A stretch of DNA of 64,000 nucleotides from Kaustia mangrovi (GCF_015482775.1 NZ_CP058214.1:3028501-3092500); one strand, 5' to 3'. Shown: positions 1 to 11,723, numbered from the stretch's first letter. Translations and numbers: made by a program. Notes: generated by a model from the letters alone, not told the origin.

Positions 1-1
1 G

Positions 2-235
2 GAGCATGACGGGGAGGCGGAGGCGCTCGCACGGCGCCTGACCGGAGACAATGGCGAGCACGTCGTCTCCTACGGCACCGAGGCGGGCCTGTTCCAGAAT
101 GCCGGCTATTCCGTCGTGGTTTGCGGGCCGGGCTCCATCGAGCAGGCGCATCAGCCGGACGAGTATATCGATAGTTCCCAGATCGCCGCGGGCGAGGGGT
201 TCGTGCGGAGCGTGTTCGACCAGCTCGCGCGATGA
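2..235 (+). CDS. Acetylornithine deacetylase (ArgE-like), C-terminal part
   Basis: This is the last 77 codons of a gene that begins outside the window. The frame ends in a run with the conserved elements FQNAGY, CGPGSIEQAHQPDE and a terminal helix, which is the usual C-terminus of M20-family acetylornithine deacetylase, a zinc enzyme that removes the N-acetyl group from acetylornithine or related N-acyl amino acids. It is followed after about 27 bases by another M20 enzyme and a peptide-type ABC importer, so it probably belongs to an N-acyl amino acid or peptide scavenging operon rather than to arginine synthesis. The substrate cannot be told from the tail alone. Confidence 0.75.
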   Translation, partial: EHDGEAEALARRLTGDNGEHVVSYGTEAGLFQNAGYSVVVCGPGSIEQAHQPDEYIDSSQIAAGEGFVRSVFDQLAR

Positions 236-262
236 GCGCACAGGACAGGAGAGTGAGCCGCC

Positions 263-1450
263 ATGCCGATCATCAACCGTTTTCACGAATTGTTCGACGA
301 GGTTGCGGAATGGCGCCGCGACATCCATGCCCATCCCGAGCTGATGTTCGACGTGCACCGCACCGCCGGGCTCGTGGAGGAGAAGCTCAAGGATTTCGGC
401 TGCGACGAGGTGGTGACGGGGCTCGGGCGCACCGGCGTGGTCGGCGTGATCCGCGGGCGCGACACGGCGAGCGGCCGCGTGATCGGGCTTCGTGCGGACA
501 TGGACGCCCTGCCCATCGTGGAGGAGACGGGCGCGCCTTACGCCTCCAAGAACCAGGGCGCCATGCATGCCTGCGGTCATGACGGCCATACCGCCATGCT
601 GCTCGGGGCGGCGAAATATCTCGCCGAGACGCGCAATTTCGACGGCACGGCCGTGGTCGTCTTCCAGCCGGCGGAGGAGGGCGGCGCCGGCGGCAAGGTC
701 ATGGTCGACGACGGGCTGATGGAGCGCTTCGGCATCCAGGAGGTCTACGGGATGCACAATTTCCCGGGCCTTCCCGTCGGCCAGTTCGCGATCCGCCCCG
801 GCCCCATGCTGGCGGCGACCGACGTCTTCGTCATCGATATCGAGGGCCTCGGCGGACATGCCTCCAGGCCCCACAAATGCGTCGATCCGACGCTCGTCGC
901 GGCAAGCCTGACGCAGTCGCTCCAGACGATCGTCTCGCGCAGCGTCGACCCGCTCGACGCCGCCGTCGTCTCCGTCACCGCGTTCCGCTCCGGCGACACC
1001 TTCAACGTCATCCCGCAGACCGCGCAGCTCAAGGGTACGGTGCGCTCGCTGACGCCGGAGGTTCGCGACCTGGTGGAGGAGCGCATGGGCGTGCTGGTCG
1101 AGCACCAGGCCGCAGCCTTCGGCGCGCGGGCCACGCTGAACTATCACCGCAACTATCCGGTGACGGCCAATCACGAGCGGGAGACGGGGTTCGCCGTGGA
1201 GGTCGCGAGGGACATTGCCGGCGAGGCCGGCGTCGATGCCGATGCGCCGCCCGTCATGGGCGGGGAGGATTTCTCCTTCATGCTGGAGGCCCGGCCCGGC
1301 GCCTTCATCTTCATCGGCAATGGCGACACCTACGGCCTGCATCATCCAAAATTCGACTTCAATGACGAGGCCATTCCGGCCGGCTGTTCCTACTGGGTGC
1401 GGCTGGTGGAGAAGGCCATGCCCGCGAAGGATGCCGCAGCGGCCGCGTGA
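263..1450 (+). CDS. M20 family amidohydrolase (hippurate hydrolase/aminoacylase type)
   Basis: A 395-residue cytoplasmic metal-dependent amidohydrolase expected to cleave N-acyl amino acids or similar amides. The IHAHPEL start motif (about residue 21) and the ACGHDGHT motif with ligands C104, H106 and H109 are the M20D signature. A QPAEEGG segment supplies the catalytic glutamate and GLHHPKFDF near the C-terminus carries the last metal histidine. Length is typical for the family. The ATG is preceded by GACAGGAGAG at a normal distance. It sits between an ArgE-like gene and a dipeptide-type ABC transporter, which suggests processing of an imported N-acyl amino acid or peptide. The exact substrate is unknown. 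Confidence 0.9.
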   Translation: MPIINRFHELFDEVAEWRRDIHAHPELMFDVHRTAGLVEEKLKDFGCDEVVTGLGRTGVVGVIRGRDTASGRVIGLRADMDALPIVEETGAPYASKNQGAMHACGHDGHTAMLLGAAKYLAETRNFDGTAVVVFQPAEEGGAGGKVMVDDGLMERFGIQEVYGMHNFPGLPVGQFAIRPGPMLAATDVFVIDIEGLGGHASRPHKCVDPTLVAASLTQSLQTIVSRSVDPLDAAVVSVTAFRSGDTFNVIPQTAQLKGTVRSLTPEVRDLVEERMGVLVEHQAAAFGARATLNYHRNYPVTANHERETGFAVEVARDIAGEAGVDADAPPVMGGEDFSFMLEARPGAFIFIGNGDTYGLHHPKFDFNDEAIPAGCSYWVRLVEKAMPAKDAAAAA

Positions 1451-1514
1451 GGGGCGGTCCTGCCGGTGTCCGGTTGCGGAAACCGACAAAGGCGTTGCAT
1501 TCGGGAGGTGAGAC

Positions 1515-3101
1515 ATGAAACTGCGAACACTGATGGCGGCCAGCCTGGCGGCCGTGCTCATAGCGTCGGGGCCGGTCGCGGCCAAGACGTTCAAATGGGC
1601 GTTCCAGGGCGACGTCCAGTCGCTCGATCCGCACGGGTTGAACGAGACCTTCACCCTCGGCTTCCTCGGCAATGTGTATGAGGGGCTGACGGCCTATGAC
1701 GAGAATCTGGAGATCGAGCCGGGGCTCGCCGTGTCCTGGGAGAACACCTCGCCCACCGTCTGGCGTTTCAAGCTGCGCGAGGGCGTGAAGTTCCACGACG
1801 GCGGCGACTTCACCGCCGACGATGTCATCTTCTCCTGGCAGCGGATGAAGACCGACGGTTCCGACATGAAGGGCTATGCGGCCCTCATCAAGGACATCAA
1901 GAAGATCGACGACTACACGATCGAGATCGAGACCCCGTCGCCCGATCCGATCCTGCCGCGCTCCTTGACCTTCGTCTACATCATGGACAAGGAGTGGGCC
2001 GAGGAGCACGACGCCACGGAGGCGACGAGCCCGAAGGCGGCGACGACGAGCTCCACCTACGCCGCCCAGAACGCCAATGGCACCGGGCCCTTCATGGTGT
2101 CGGAGCGCCAGCCGGACGTGAAGTCGGTGTTCAAGCGCTTCGACGGCTATTGGGGCGAGCCGAAGACCAATGTGACCGAGGTGATCTTCACGCCCATCGA
2201 GCAGGCGGCCACCCGGGTTGCGGCCCTGATCTCCGGCGAGCTCGACCTCGTCTATCCCGTGCCGGTGCAGGACTGGCCGCGCCTCGAGAGCGCGGACGGC
2301 GTGGAGCCGCTGACCGGGCCGGAGGCGCGCACCATCTTCCTCGGCATCGACCAGAGCCGCGACGAGCTGCTCTATTCGAACGTCAAGGGCAAGAACCCGG
2401 CCAAGGACATCAAGGTGCGCCAGGCCATCGCCCACGCCATCGACCTCGATGCCATCAAGCAGAAGATCATGCGTGGCGCCTCGACCCCGACCGGGCTCCT
2501 GATCGCGCCGCAGATCAACGGCTTCAACGACGCGCTCAACAAGCCCTACGAATACGATCCGGAGAAGTCGAAGGCCCTGCTCGCCGAGGCCGGCTATCCA
2601 GACGGCTTCGAGATCGGCATGGACTGCCCGAACAACCGCTACGTCAATGACGAGCGGATCTGCCAGGCGGTCGTGGCGATGCTCGCGCGCGTCGGCGTCA
2701 AGGTCGACCTGAACGCCCAGCCCAAATCGAAATACTTCGCCAAGGTGGCGACCCAGAACGACAACGACACGTCCTTCTACCTGCTCGGCTGGACGCCGAG
2801 CTCGATGGACGCCTACAACCCGCTCTTCAATCTGGTGCACTGCCAGACCACGGATGCGGGCCAGTTCAATTACGGGCGCTACTGCAACGAGGAGATCGAC
2901 GGGCTGACCGCGAAGATCGCCAGCGAGACCGACCAGGAGAAGCGCCAGTCCATGATCGACCAGGCGTTCACCATGCTGCGCGAGGATTACGGCTACTTCC
3001 CTCTGCACCAGCAGCCGCTCTCCTGGGGCGTGCGGTCGGGCGTGACGGCGGCCCAGCGCGCCGACAACGTGCTCGACTTCCGCAATGTCGTGATGCCGTG
3101 A
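1515..3101 (+). CDS. ABC transporter substrate-binding protein, family 5 (peptide/nickel type)
   Basis: A 528-residue periplasmic binding protein with a signal peptide (MKLRTLMAASLAAVL then a VAA/K cleavage region near residue 23). The body has family 5 hallmarks: SLDPHGLNET near the N-terminus, the GVKFHDGGDFTADDV segment at about residue 90, and a C-terminal LHQQPLSWGV stretch. These proteins deliver oligopeptides, opines or other small ligands to a DppBC-type membrane pair, here encoded directly downstream. The ATG follows GGGAGGTGAGAC. A GC-rich stem-loop lies between this gene and the permease genes, which would favour higher expression of the binding protein. Confidence 0.92.
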   Translation: MKLRTLMAASLAAVLIASGPVAAKTFKWAFQGDVQSLDPHGLNETFTLGFLGNVYEGLTAYDENLEIEPGLAVSWENTSPTVWRFKLREGVKFHDGGDFTADDVIFSWQRMKTDGSDMKGYAALIKDIKKIDDYTIEIETPSPDPILPRSLTFVYIMDKEWAEEHDATEATSPKAATTSSTYAAQNANGTGPFMVSERQPDVKSVFKRFDGYWGEPKTNVTEVIFTPIEQAATRVAALISGELDLVYPVPVQDWPRLESADGVEPLTGPEARTIFLGIDQSRDELLYSNVKGKNPAKDIKVRQAIAHAIDLDAIKQKIMRGASTPTGLLIAPQINGFNDALNKPYEYDPEKSKALLAEAGYPDGFEIGMDCPNNRYVNDERICQAVVAMLARVGVKVDLNAQPKSKYFAKVATQNDNDTSFYLLGWTPSSMDAYNPLFNLVHCQTTDAGQFNYGRYCNEEIDGLTAKIASETDQEKRQSMIDQAFTMLREDYGYFPLHQQPLSWGVRSGVTAAQRADNVLDFRNVVMP

Positions 3102-3107
3102 CGCAAG

Positions 3108-3133
3108 GCCCGGGCCGTTCCGGCGGCCCGGGC
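3108..3133 (+). promoter_or_regulatory. Intergenic stem-loop between binding-protein and permease genes
   Basis: GCCCGGGCC and GGCCCGGGC form a perfect 9-bp stem with an 8-base loop seven bases after the binding-protein stop. No T-tract follows, so it is not a classic terminator. Such elements in ABC operons commonly stabilise the upstream message or cause partial read-through. That role is inferred from position. Confidence 0.6.
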
Positions 3134-3240
3134 ATCGACCGTGCGTCGTTCCCGGACGATGCGGGACCCCGCATTGCTGCCGATGCGGTTTATGGCGGCC
3201 CGTGCCGGCGGGAATGGCGGAGAGAGGCAGGGGTAACCCC

Positions 3241-4212
3241 ATGATCCTGTTCATCCTGCGCCGGCTTGCCGAAAGCGTGTTCGTCATGCTGGCCGTGGCG
3301 CTGATCGCGTTCACGCTGTTCCGCTTCGTCGGCGACCCGATCAACAATCTGGTCGGCCAGGACACCTCGCTGGAGGAGCGCGAGCAGCTGAAGGAGGATC
3401 TGGGCCTCAACGATCCCGTCATCGTGCAGTTCGCCCGGTTCGTGGGCGACGCGGCGCGCGGCGATTTCGGCTATTCCTACCAGATGCGCCTGCCGGTGAA
3501 GCAGCTCATCGCGGAGCGGTTCCCGGCGACCATGGAGCTGTCCATGACGTCCGCGCTGATCGCGCTCTTCGTCGGCATACCCATGGGCGTCTACACCGCG
3601 CTTCGACGACGAAGCCTCATCGCGCGTTCCTTCATGACCGCCTCGCTCATGGGCGTGTCCCTGCCGACCTTCCTGATCGGCATCCTGCTTATCCTCATCT
3701 TCGGCGTGCAGCTCAGATGGCTACCGACATTCGGGCGCGGCCAGGTCGTCGATCTCGGCTGGTGGACGACGGGCTTCCTCACGCTGTCGGGTCTCAAGGC
3801 GCTGATCATGCCGGCGATCACGCTGGCCATCTTCCAGATGACGCTGATCGTGCGGCTCGTGCGCGCGGAGATGCTTGAGGTGATGCGCTCCGATTATGTG
3901 AAATTCGCCCGGGCGCGGGGCCTGAAGCCGCGCGTGATCAATTTCTCCATCGCGCTCAAGAACACGCTGGTGCCGGTGATCACCATCATCGGGCTGCAGG
4001 TCGGCTCGATCATCGCCTTCGCCATCATCACGGAGAGCGTGTTCCAGTGGCCGGGCCTCGGGCTCCTGTTCATCCAGGCGATCAGCGAGGTCGATATCCC
4101 GGTCATGGCGGCCTATCTGATGCTGATCTCCTTCATCTTCGTGCTGATCAACCTGGCGGTCGACCTGCTCTATCTGGTGATCGACCCGCGGCTGAGGGGA
4201 GAGACGGCATGA
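3241..4212 (+). CDS. ABC transporter permease, DppB-like
   Basis: A 323-residue inner-membrane permease with about six membrane segments, starting MILFILRRLAESVFVMLAVALI. The inner-loop EAA-type region (RAEMLEVMRSDYVKFARARGL) contacts the ATPase. The start is placed at the ATG preceded by GAGAGGCAGGGG; an upstream in-frame start would add 13 residues with no better ribosome site. Its stop overlaps the next start (ATGA), showing translational coupling to the second permease. Together with the binding protein and the fused ATPase it forms a peptide-type importer. Confidence 0.92.
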   Translation: MILFILRRLAESVFVMLAVALIAFTLFRFVGDPINNLVGQDTSLEEREQLKEDLGLNDPVIVQFARFVGDAARGDFGYSYQMRLPVKQLIAERFPATMELSMTSALIALFVGIPMGVYTALRRRSLIARSFMTASLMGVSLPTFLIGILLILIFGVQLRWLPTFGRGQVVDLGWWTTGFLTLSGLKALIMPAITLAIFQMTLIVRLVRAEMLEVMRSDYVKFARARGLKPRVINFSIALKNTLVPVITIIGLQVGSIIAFAIITESVFQWPGLGLLFIQAISEVDIPVMAAYLMLISFIFVLINLAVDLLYLVIDPRLRGETA

Positions 4213-5146
4213 CGGACTCAGACCGGACGGAGCGGCCGGCGGGCCTCCTCGCCCGCCTCGACGAGAGCGACCTGTGGTGGAGCTTCCGCCATTCGCCCAC
4301 CGTGATCGTCGCCGCGTTGACGACGCTCGTCATGTTCGCCGCGGCGATCTTCGCGCCCTGGATCGCGCCCCACGACCCCTTCGACCTCTCCCAGGTGAAC
4401 CTGCTCGACGCGCTCCTGCCGCCCATGTGGGAGGAGGGCGGCATGGCCGCCTTCCCGCTCGGCACCGACGATCAGGGCCGCGACATGCTCTCCACCATCA
4501 TCTACGGGGCGCGCATCTCGCTGTTCGTCGGCTTTGCGAGCGTCGCGCTCGCCATGGTGATCGGCGTCGCCGTCGGCCTCGTCTCCGGCTATGTGGGGGG
4601 CTGGGTCGATACCGTGCTGATGCGCATCGCCGACGTCCAGCTCTCCTTCCCGGCGATCCTGATCGCGCTGCTGATCGACGGGGTGGCGCGCGGGCTCCTG
4701 CCGCGCGGCAGCCACGACGCGCTGGCCTTCTACGTGCTCGTCATTGCCATCGGCCTGTCCTTCTGGGTGCAGTATGCGCGCACCGTGCGCGGCTCCGTGC
4801 TCGTGGAGCGGCGCAAGGAATATGTGCTCGCCGCCCAGGTGACCGGCCTGCCGAGCCTCACCATCCTGGTGCGCCACATCCTGCCGAACGTCACCGGCCC
4901 GGTACTGGTGATCGCGACCATCCAGCTCGCGCTCGCCATCATCACGGAGGCGACGCTGTCCTTCCTCGGCGTCGGCATCCCGCCGACCTCGCCCTCGCTC
5001 GGCACGCTGATCCGCATCGGCAACGACTTCCTGTTCTCCGGCGAGTGGTGGATCACGATCTTTCCCGGCGCCGCCCTCGTCATCCTGGTGCTCGCGGTCA
5101 ACATTCTCGGCGACTGGCTGCGCGACGCCCTCAACCCGAAGCTCAG

Positions 5147-5150
<4 letters not shown>
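4209..5150 (+). CDS. ABC transporter permease, DppC-like
   Basis: A 313-residue inner-membrane permease of the OppC/DppC group. The N-terminus contains the typical cytoplasmic lead and first membrane span (SPTVIVAALTTLVMFAAAIF), followed by a large periplasmic loop with PLGTDDQGRD, a strongly conserved family motif. The coupling helix region RRKEYVLAAQVTGLPS is present. The start ATG overlaps the preceding stop by four bases and its own stop overlaps the ATPase start in the same way, so all three genes are translationally coupled. Confidence 0.93.
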
Positions 5151-6886
<1,736 letters not shown>

Positions 6887-7037
6887 GACGTCACGTCGCC
6901 GGCGGGCGCCACGCGACGACGCCTTCCGTTCGCGCCCGGACCTCGGGCGGGGCAAGGCAGGTCGCTACGGCCTCATGGCTGCGTCCCCAGGGGCCGGGTC
7001 AACGGGTATTGCCGCGACGTGTCTCCGGATCTGCCCT

Positions 7038-8627
7038 TCACCGGTCCAGCTCCGCGGCAATGCCGTCCGGGTCGGCCATGTAGCGGTCGAACCGGGCTTG
7101 AGGCAGGCGGCACCGGAAGGCATGGGCGAAGACGGCGAGCGCGAAGACGGCGATCGCCGCCATGTCCCAGCCGAAGGGCAGGAGGCCCGTGCCGCCGAAC
7201 GTGCCGAGAGAGGAGATTGCGCCGACCCCGACCAGATAGGGGATGAGCCAGACGGCCTGTCGGTAGTCGAGCGTGCCGCGACCGCGTGTGCGCGCGCGGA
7301 CCAGGAACAGGACGAGGCCGGCGAGAAGGCACAGGCCGAGCCGCCACAGCGTGTCCCATCCGCTCCAGTAGATGACGAGGGTCGCCACCACGAAGGCGGG
7401 CGCGGCGATCCATGTCACCGCAGGCAGGCGCAGCGGGCGGGGCCGGTCCGGCAGGAGGCGGCGAAGCGCCACGACCGCGATCGGTCCGACGATGAAGGAC
7501 AGGACGATCGCGGAGCCGTTGAGCTTGACGATCTCCGCGAAGGGGACCGTCACGAAGACCGCCGAGGCGAAGACGAAGTTGAGCAGGAGCGCGGCGAGCG
7601 GCACGCCGCGCCCGGACAGCTGCGTGAAGAGCTTCGGGAAGAATCCGTTCTCCGCGAGCGCATAGGCGAGGCGCGCATTGGAACCCGTGGCCACCAGCCC
7701 GCCGCCGAACGGGCTGATGACGGCGCCGACATTGAGCAGGCTCACCAGCCACAGGAATCCGAGCGAGGTGGCGATCGCCTCGAGCGGTCCCAGATCGGCG
7801 GAGATCATGAGCCCGCTCCAGCCCTTCGCCAGCATGTCGTGCGACAGGGCGCCGGTGAAGGCGATCTGCATGCCACCATAGACGAGCAGGCAGATCAGCA
7901 CCGACAGGACCAGTGCGACCGGAACGGTCACGCCCGGACGGTGCACCTCGCCGGCCATGTCGATGACATGGCGGAAGCCGATATAGGAGAAGATCACGCC
8001 GCCGGTCGACACGGCTGCGAGGATGCCGTGCAGCCCGTTCGGGGAGAAGCCGCCCGCCGCGGTGAAGTTCGCCGTATCGAAGCGCGCCCAGACGAGGGTC
8101 GCCATGACGACGAGCGGAATGGCGATCTTCGCCCATGTGAGCGTCGAGTTGACATAGGAGAAGAAACGCACGCCGGCGGCGTTGATGACGGTGAAGAGCG
8201 CGATCAGGCCGCAGGCGGCCGCGAGACCCGCCCCGGTGAGCGTGCTGCGGTCGGGGCCGGTATGCAGCCAGTCGATATAGGGGGCCACATAGCGCAGCAT
8301 CGCCTCCACCTCGATCGGCGCGGTGGTGTTGTAGCCGATCCAGGCGCTCCACCCCATGGCCATGGCGACCACATTGCCATGGCTGAACTGGGGCACGCGG
8401 GCAATGCCGCCGGCAACGGGCAGCATGGCGGTGATCTCGGCGAAGGTGAGCGCGATCATGAGCATGGCGACGCCGCCAATGGCCCAGGAGATGATGGCCG
8501 CCGGCCCCGCATGCTCGCTCGCCAGAAGCGGCGCGAACAGCCAGCCTGAGCCGATCACACCGCTCACCGCCACGAATGTCAGGCCGATCAGCCCGACATC
8601 GCGCCGCATCGTTCCCCTGCCCGCCAT
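7038..8627 (-). CDS. APC family amino acid permease
   Basis: A 529-residue inner-membrane transporter of the amino acid-polyamine-organocation superfamily with about 12 membrane segments. The first helix contains VSGVIGSGWLFAP, matching the GSGIF/W substrate-binding break of APC transporters. The start is set at the ATG preceded by GAAGGGAGCAG; the frame stays open far upstream but without a ribosome site and with low-complexity residues. It is transcribed alone, convergent with the ABC importer operon and divergent from the HisC-like aminotransferase. The substrate is not evident; amino acid or polyamine uptake is the default for the family. Confidence 0.88.
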   Translation of the reverse strand: MAGRGTMRRDVGLIGLTFVAVSGVIGSGWLFAPLLASEHAGPAAIISWAIGGVAMLMIALTFAEITAMLPVAGGIARVPQFSHGNVVAMAMGWSAWIGYNTTAPIEVEAMLRYVAPYIDWLHTGPDRSTLTGAGLAAACGLIALFTVINAAGVRFFSYVNSTLTWAKIAIPLVVMATLVWARFDTANFTAAGGFSPNGLHGILAAVSTGGVIFSYIGFRHVIDMAGEVHRPGVTVPVALVLSVLICLLVYGGMQIAFTGALSHDMLAKGWSGLMISADLGPLEAIATSLGFLWLVSLLNVGAVISPFGGGLVATGSNARLAYALAENGFFPKLFTQLSGRGVPLAALLLNFVFASAVFVTVPFAEIVKLNGSAIVLSFIVGPIAVVALRRLLPDRPRPLRLPAVTWIAAPAFVVATLVIYWSGWDTLWRLGLCLLAGLVLFLVRARTRGRGTLDYRQAVWLIPYLVGVGAISSLGTFGGTGLLPFGWDMAAIAVFALAVFAHAFRCRLPQARFDRYMADPDGIAAELDR

Positions 8628-8838
8628 TTCTGCTCCCTTCACGCGCGATTCGCGGCGTTTTTCCCGAGTGGCCGGCTCAGGGTGGGAAACTGGGGGGTGG
8701 GTGTCAATCGACGGTTCGAGGGGCCGGGCGGTTCGGCAGGTCGCCTCGTGCGACGACCGGCATGCGCGAGGGGCGACCCGGTTGACCCGGCCTGTGAATT
8801 GGTGATCAATCGTCGCCGTTCGCCGCCAGAGGAAGACC

Positions 8839-9945
8839 ATGACGACACCACGCCTGACCGCCCTTGTGGACACCCTGCCCTCCACCGTGCCCTTTGTCGG
8901 GCCGGAGACGCAGGAGCGCGCGCGGGGCAAGCCCTTCCGCGCCCGCATCGGCGCCAACGAGAATGTCTTCGGCCCGTCGCCCGCCGCCATCGAGGCGATG
9001 GGCGAGGCGGCGGCCGGGGTCTGGAAATATTGCGATCCGGAGAATTTCGACCTGAAGCAGGCGCTCGCCCGCCATCACGGCGTCGCGCCGGAGAATGTCG
9101 CGGTGGGCGAGGGGATCGACGGCCTGCTCGGCTACACGGTCAGGCTCGTCACCGAGCCGGGCGTGGCCATCGTCACGTCGAAGGGCGCCTATCCCACCTT
9201 CAACTTCCATGTGGCCGGGTTCGGCGGCCGGCTCGCGACGGTGCCCTATCGCGACGACCGCGAGGACCCGGACGCGCTCGCCGATCTCGCCCGGCGCGAG
9301 GAGGCCCGCCTCCTCTATTTCGCCAATCCGGACAATCCGATGGGCACATGGTGGCCGCGCGAGACCGTCTCCGATCTCATCGACGCGGTGCCCGACGGCA
9401 CGCTCCTGTGCCTCGACGAGGCCTATTGCGAGTTCGCGCCCGACGGCGCGCTGGCGCCCATCGATGTGGACAATCCGAAGGTTCTGCGCTTCCGCACCTT
9501 CTCCAAGGCCTATGGCATGGCGGGCGCGCGCATCGGCTATGCCATCGGCGAGGCCTCGGTCGTCGCGAATTTCGACAAGATCCGCAACCATTTCGGCGTG
9601 AACCGCATCGCCCAGGCCGGGGCGCTCGCCGCGCTCGCCGACCGGGGCTGGCTCGCCCATGTGATCGCGGAGGTCGCCGCCGCGCGCAGGCGCATCGCGG
9701 CCATTGCGGAGGCGAACGGGCTGGACGCCCTGCCGTCGGCGGCGAATTTCGTCGCCATCGATTGCGGCCGCGACGGCGATTTCGCCCGCCGCGTCCTCGC
9801 CGAGCTCGTCGCGCGCGACATCTTCGTGCGCATGCCGGGCGTCGCGCCGCTCGACCGCTGCATCCGGATCAGCGCCGGCACCCCGGCCGATCTCGATCTC
9901 CTGGAGGAGACGCTCCCCGCCGCGCTCGCCGCGGCGTCGGGCTAG
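8839..9945 (+). CDS. HisC-like PLP-dependent aminotransferase
   Basis: A 368-residue class I/II aminotransferase related to histidinol-phosphate aminotransferase. The N-terminal IGANENVFGPSP is the HisC-type LxxNENPxGPSP motif. The PLP-binding residues are FANPDNPMG (about residue 161), LDEAYCEF (about 192) and the Schiff-base lysine K223 in FSKAYGMAGARIGY. It is not in a histidine operon and ends just before a large palindrome, so a role in amino acid or aromatic amino acid transamination is as likely as histidine synthesis. The ATG follows AGAGGAAGACC. Confidence 0.85.
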   Translation: MTTPRLTALVDTLPSTVPFVGPETQERARGKPFRARIGANENVFGPSPAAIEAMGEAAAGVWKYCDPENFDLKQALARHHGVAPENVAVGEGIDGLLGYTVRLVTEPGVAIVTSKGAYPTFNFHVAGFGGRLATVPYRDDREDPDALADLARREEARLLYFANPDNPMGTWWPRETVSDLIDAVPDGTLLCLDEAYCEFAPDGALAPIDVDNPKVLRFRTFSKAYGMAGARIGYAIGEASVVANFDKIRNHFGVNRIAQAGALAALADRGWLAHVIAEVAAARRRIAAIAEANGLDALPSAANFVAIDCGRDGDFARRVLAELVARDIFVRMPGVAPLDRCIRISAGTPADLDLLEETLPAALAAASG

Positions 9946-9972
9946 GAGATGGGGGACCATATCCCGACGGCG

Positions 9973-10044
9973 CCGGCCCGCTCCCCCACCCGGCCACCCA
10001 TGAGATCATAATTCCGTGGGTGGCCGGGTGGGGGAGCGGGCCGG
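9973..10044. repeat. 72-bp palindromic element, copy A
   Basis: Two 28-base arms (9973-10000 and 10017-10044) are perfect reverse complements around a 16-base centre. The same arms, with a single position changed, recur at 13997-14068, so this is a dispersed palindromic element of REP/RPE type rather than a gene-specific terminator. It would also fold as a very stable RNA hairpin after the HisC-like gene. No T-tract follows on either strand. Confidence 0.85.
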
Positions 10045-10127
10045 GGCAGGATCGAAAAAGCAAGAAGACACCGGGGCGCTCGCCCTGCAAGGTGCGTGAA
10101 CCGGACAGGGCAGACGGGGAGGAGAGG

Positions 10128-11723
10128 ATGCCTCACGGGGAGGAAACGGCGCTCGGCGCCTTGGTCGATGCCGCCGACGGGCACGCCGCCGCGCTCGTCC
10201 ATGACGGCCGGACAATCACCTATGGCGAGATATCCGAGGCGAGCCGGCGCGTGGCGGGCGGGCTCGCCCGCCTCGGCATCGCGCGCGGCGACCGGGTGGC
10301 GATCTGGCTGCCCAACACGCCCGACTGGCTGGTGGCCTTCCTCGCGCTGGCCCGCCTCGGCGCCGTCGCGGTGTCCGTCAATACGCGCTTCCGCAGCGCC
10401 GAGGTGGAGGACATTGTCGGGCGGTCCGGCTGCCGCGCGCTCATCCTGTGGCCGGGCTTCAGGAATATCGATTTCGCAGGCATCCTCGCCGGCGTCGCGC
10501 CCGCCGCGCTCGCCTTGCTCGACCATGTGGTGACCGTCGGGGACGCGCCGCGCGCACCCCTCGTTGCGGGCGCGCAGACCACCGCCTTCGCCGACCTCCT
10601 GAAGGCTGAGCCGCTCGAGGCCGACGAGGGCGGCCCGGACCATCCCTGCCTGATCTTCACCACGTCGGGCACGACCTCGAAACCGAAATTCGTCCTCCAC
10701 CGCCAGGGCGCGCTCGCAGCCCATGCCCGCCATGCCGCGACGGGGCTCGGCTATCGCGAGGCGGGCACGGTGCTTCTCCAGCTCCTGCCCTTCTGCGGCA
10801 CCTTCGGCCTCACCCAGGCGCTTGCGGGGTTCGCGGCGGGCCGGCCTGCCGTGCTGCAGACCGTGTTCGACGCGCAAGAAGCGGTGCGGCTGATCGCGGC
10901 CCACGGCGTCACCCAGTTCAATGCGAGCGACGAGATGATCGCCCGGCTCGTCGCGGCGGCGGAGGATGCGCGCGCCTTCCAGACGGTGCGCTTCTGCGGC
11001 TTTGCCCGGTTCTCCGGCGAGCCCGGCATCGTGGAGGCGGCGGATGCGAAGGGGCTCGCCATGGTCGGCCTGTTCGGCATGAGCGAGACCCATGCCCTGT
11101 TCGCCGTCCAGCCGCGCGACGATCCCGAACGCCGAACGCTCGCCGGCGGCGTGCCCGTGGTGCCGGGCGCACGCGTGCGCGCCGTCGATCCGGAGACGGG
11201 CGAAACGCTCGCCGACGGGGAGACGGGCATGCTGGAAATCCTCTCGCCAACGCGCATGGTCGGCTATTTCGGGAACGCGGAGGCGACGCGCGAGGCGATC
11301 GCGGCGGACGGCTATTTCCGCACCGGCGATCTCGGCTATACGACGGGCGATGGCGGTTTCGTCTTCGTCGGGCGCGGCGGCGACGCGCTGAGGCTCGGGG
11401 GCTTCCTGGTCTCGCCCGCCGAGATCGAGGCGCATCTGGAGACCCACCCGGCCGTGAAGGCCTGCGCCGTCGTGGCGGGCTCCGGCGCGCTCGCCGGCAA
11501 GGCGGTCGCCTTCGTGGAAACGGCGCAGGCGCCGGCGGACGAGGAGGCGCTGCGCGCGTTCTGCGCCAAGCGCCTCGCCCGCTTCAAGGTGCCCGCCCGC
11601 CTGTTCGCCGTCGACGAATTGCCGCGCGTCCACAGCGCCAATGGTGCGAAGATTCTGCGCAACGTGCTGCGCGACTGGGCTGCGGAGCGGACACGGACAA
11701 CGCCTGAGGAGGACCGCCCCTGA
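10128..11723 (+). CDS. AMP-forming acyl-CoA ligase/synthetase
   Basis: A 531-residue adenylate-forming enzyme that would activate a carboxylic acid to its CoA thioester through an acyl-AMP. The phosphate loop is IFTTSGTTSKPK (about residue 178), the A5-type GMSETHALF and the A7-type motif YFRTGDLGY are present, and the A10 region reads LPRVHSANGAKILR near the end; the lysine there, K520 or so, is the expected adenylation lysine. The start ATG follows GACGGGGAGGAGAGG. It is coupled to the acyl-CoA dehydrogenase gene by an overlapping TGATG. The acid substrate is unknown, but the neighbours point to catabolism of a small branched or cyclic acid. Confidence 0.9.
   Translation: MPHGEETALGALVDAADGHAAALVHDGRTITYGEISEASRRVAGGLARLGIARGDRVAIWLPNTPDWLVAFLALARLGAVAVSVNTRFRSAEVEDIVGRSGCRALILWPGFRNIDFAGILAGVAPAALALLDHVVTVGDAPRAPLVAGAQTTAFADLLKAEPLEADEGGPDHPCLIFTTSGTTSKPKFVLHRQGALAAHARHAATGLGYREAGTVLLQLLPFCGTFGLTQALAGFAAGRPAVLQTVFDAQEAVRLIAAHGVTQFNASDEMIARLVAAAEDARAFQTVRFCGFARFSGEPGIVEAADAKGLAMVGLFGMSETHALFAVQPRDDPERRTLAGGVPVVPGARVRAVDPETGETLADGETGMLEILSPTRMVGYFGNAEATREAIAADGYFRTGDLGYTTGDGGFVFVGRGGDALRLGGFLVSPAEIEAHLETHPAVKACAVVAGSGALAGKAVAFVETAQAPADEEALRAFCAKRLARFKVPARLFAVDELPRVHSANGAKILRNVLRDWAAERTRTTPEEDRP

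Noticed and set aside
1359-3422. Long open frame on the minus strand opposite the ABC binding-protein gene
   Set aside because: It covers the well-supported family 5 binding protein on the other strand, has Arg/Gly-rich low-information sequence and no ribosome site; it is a shadow frame of GC-rich DNA.
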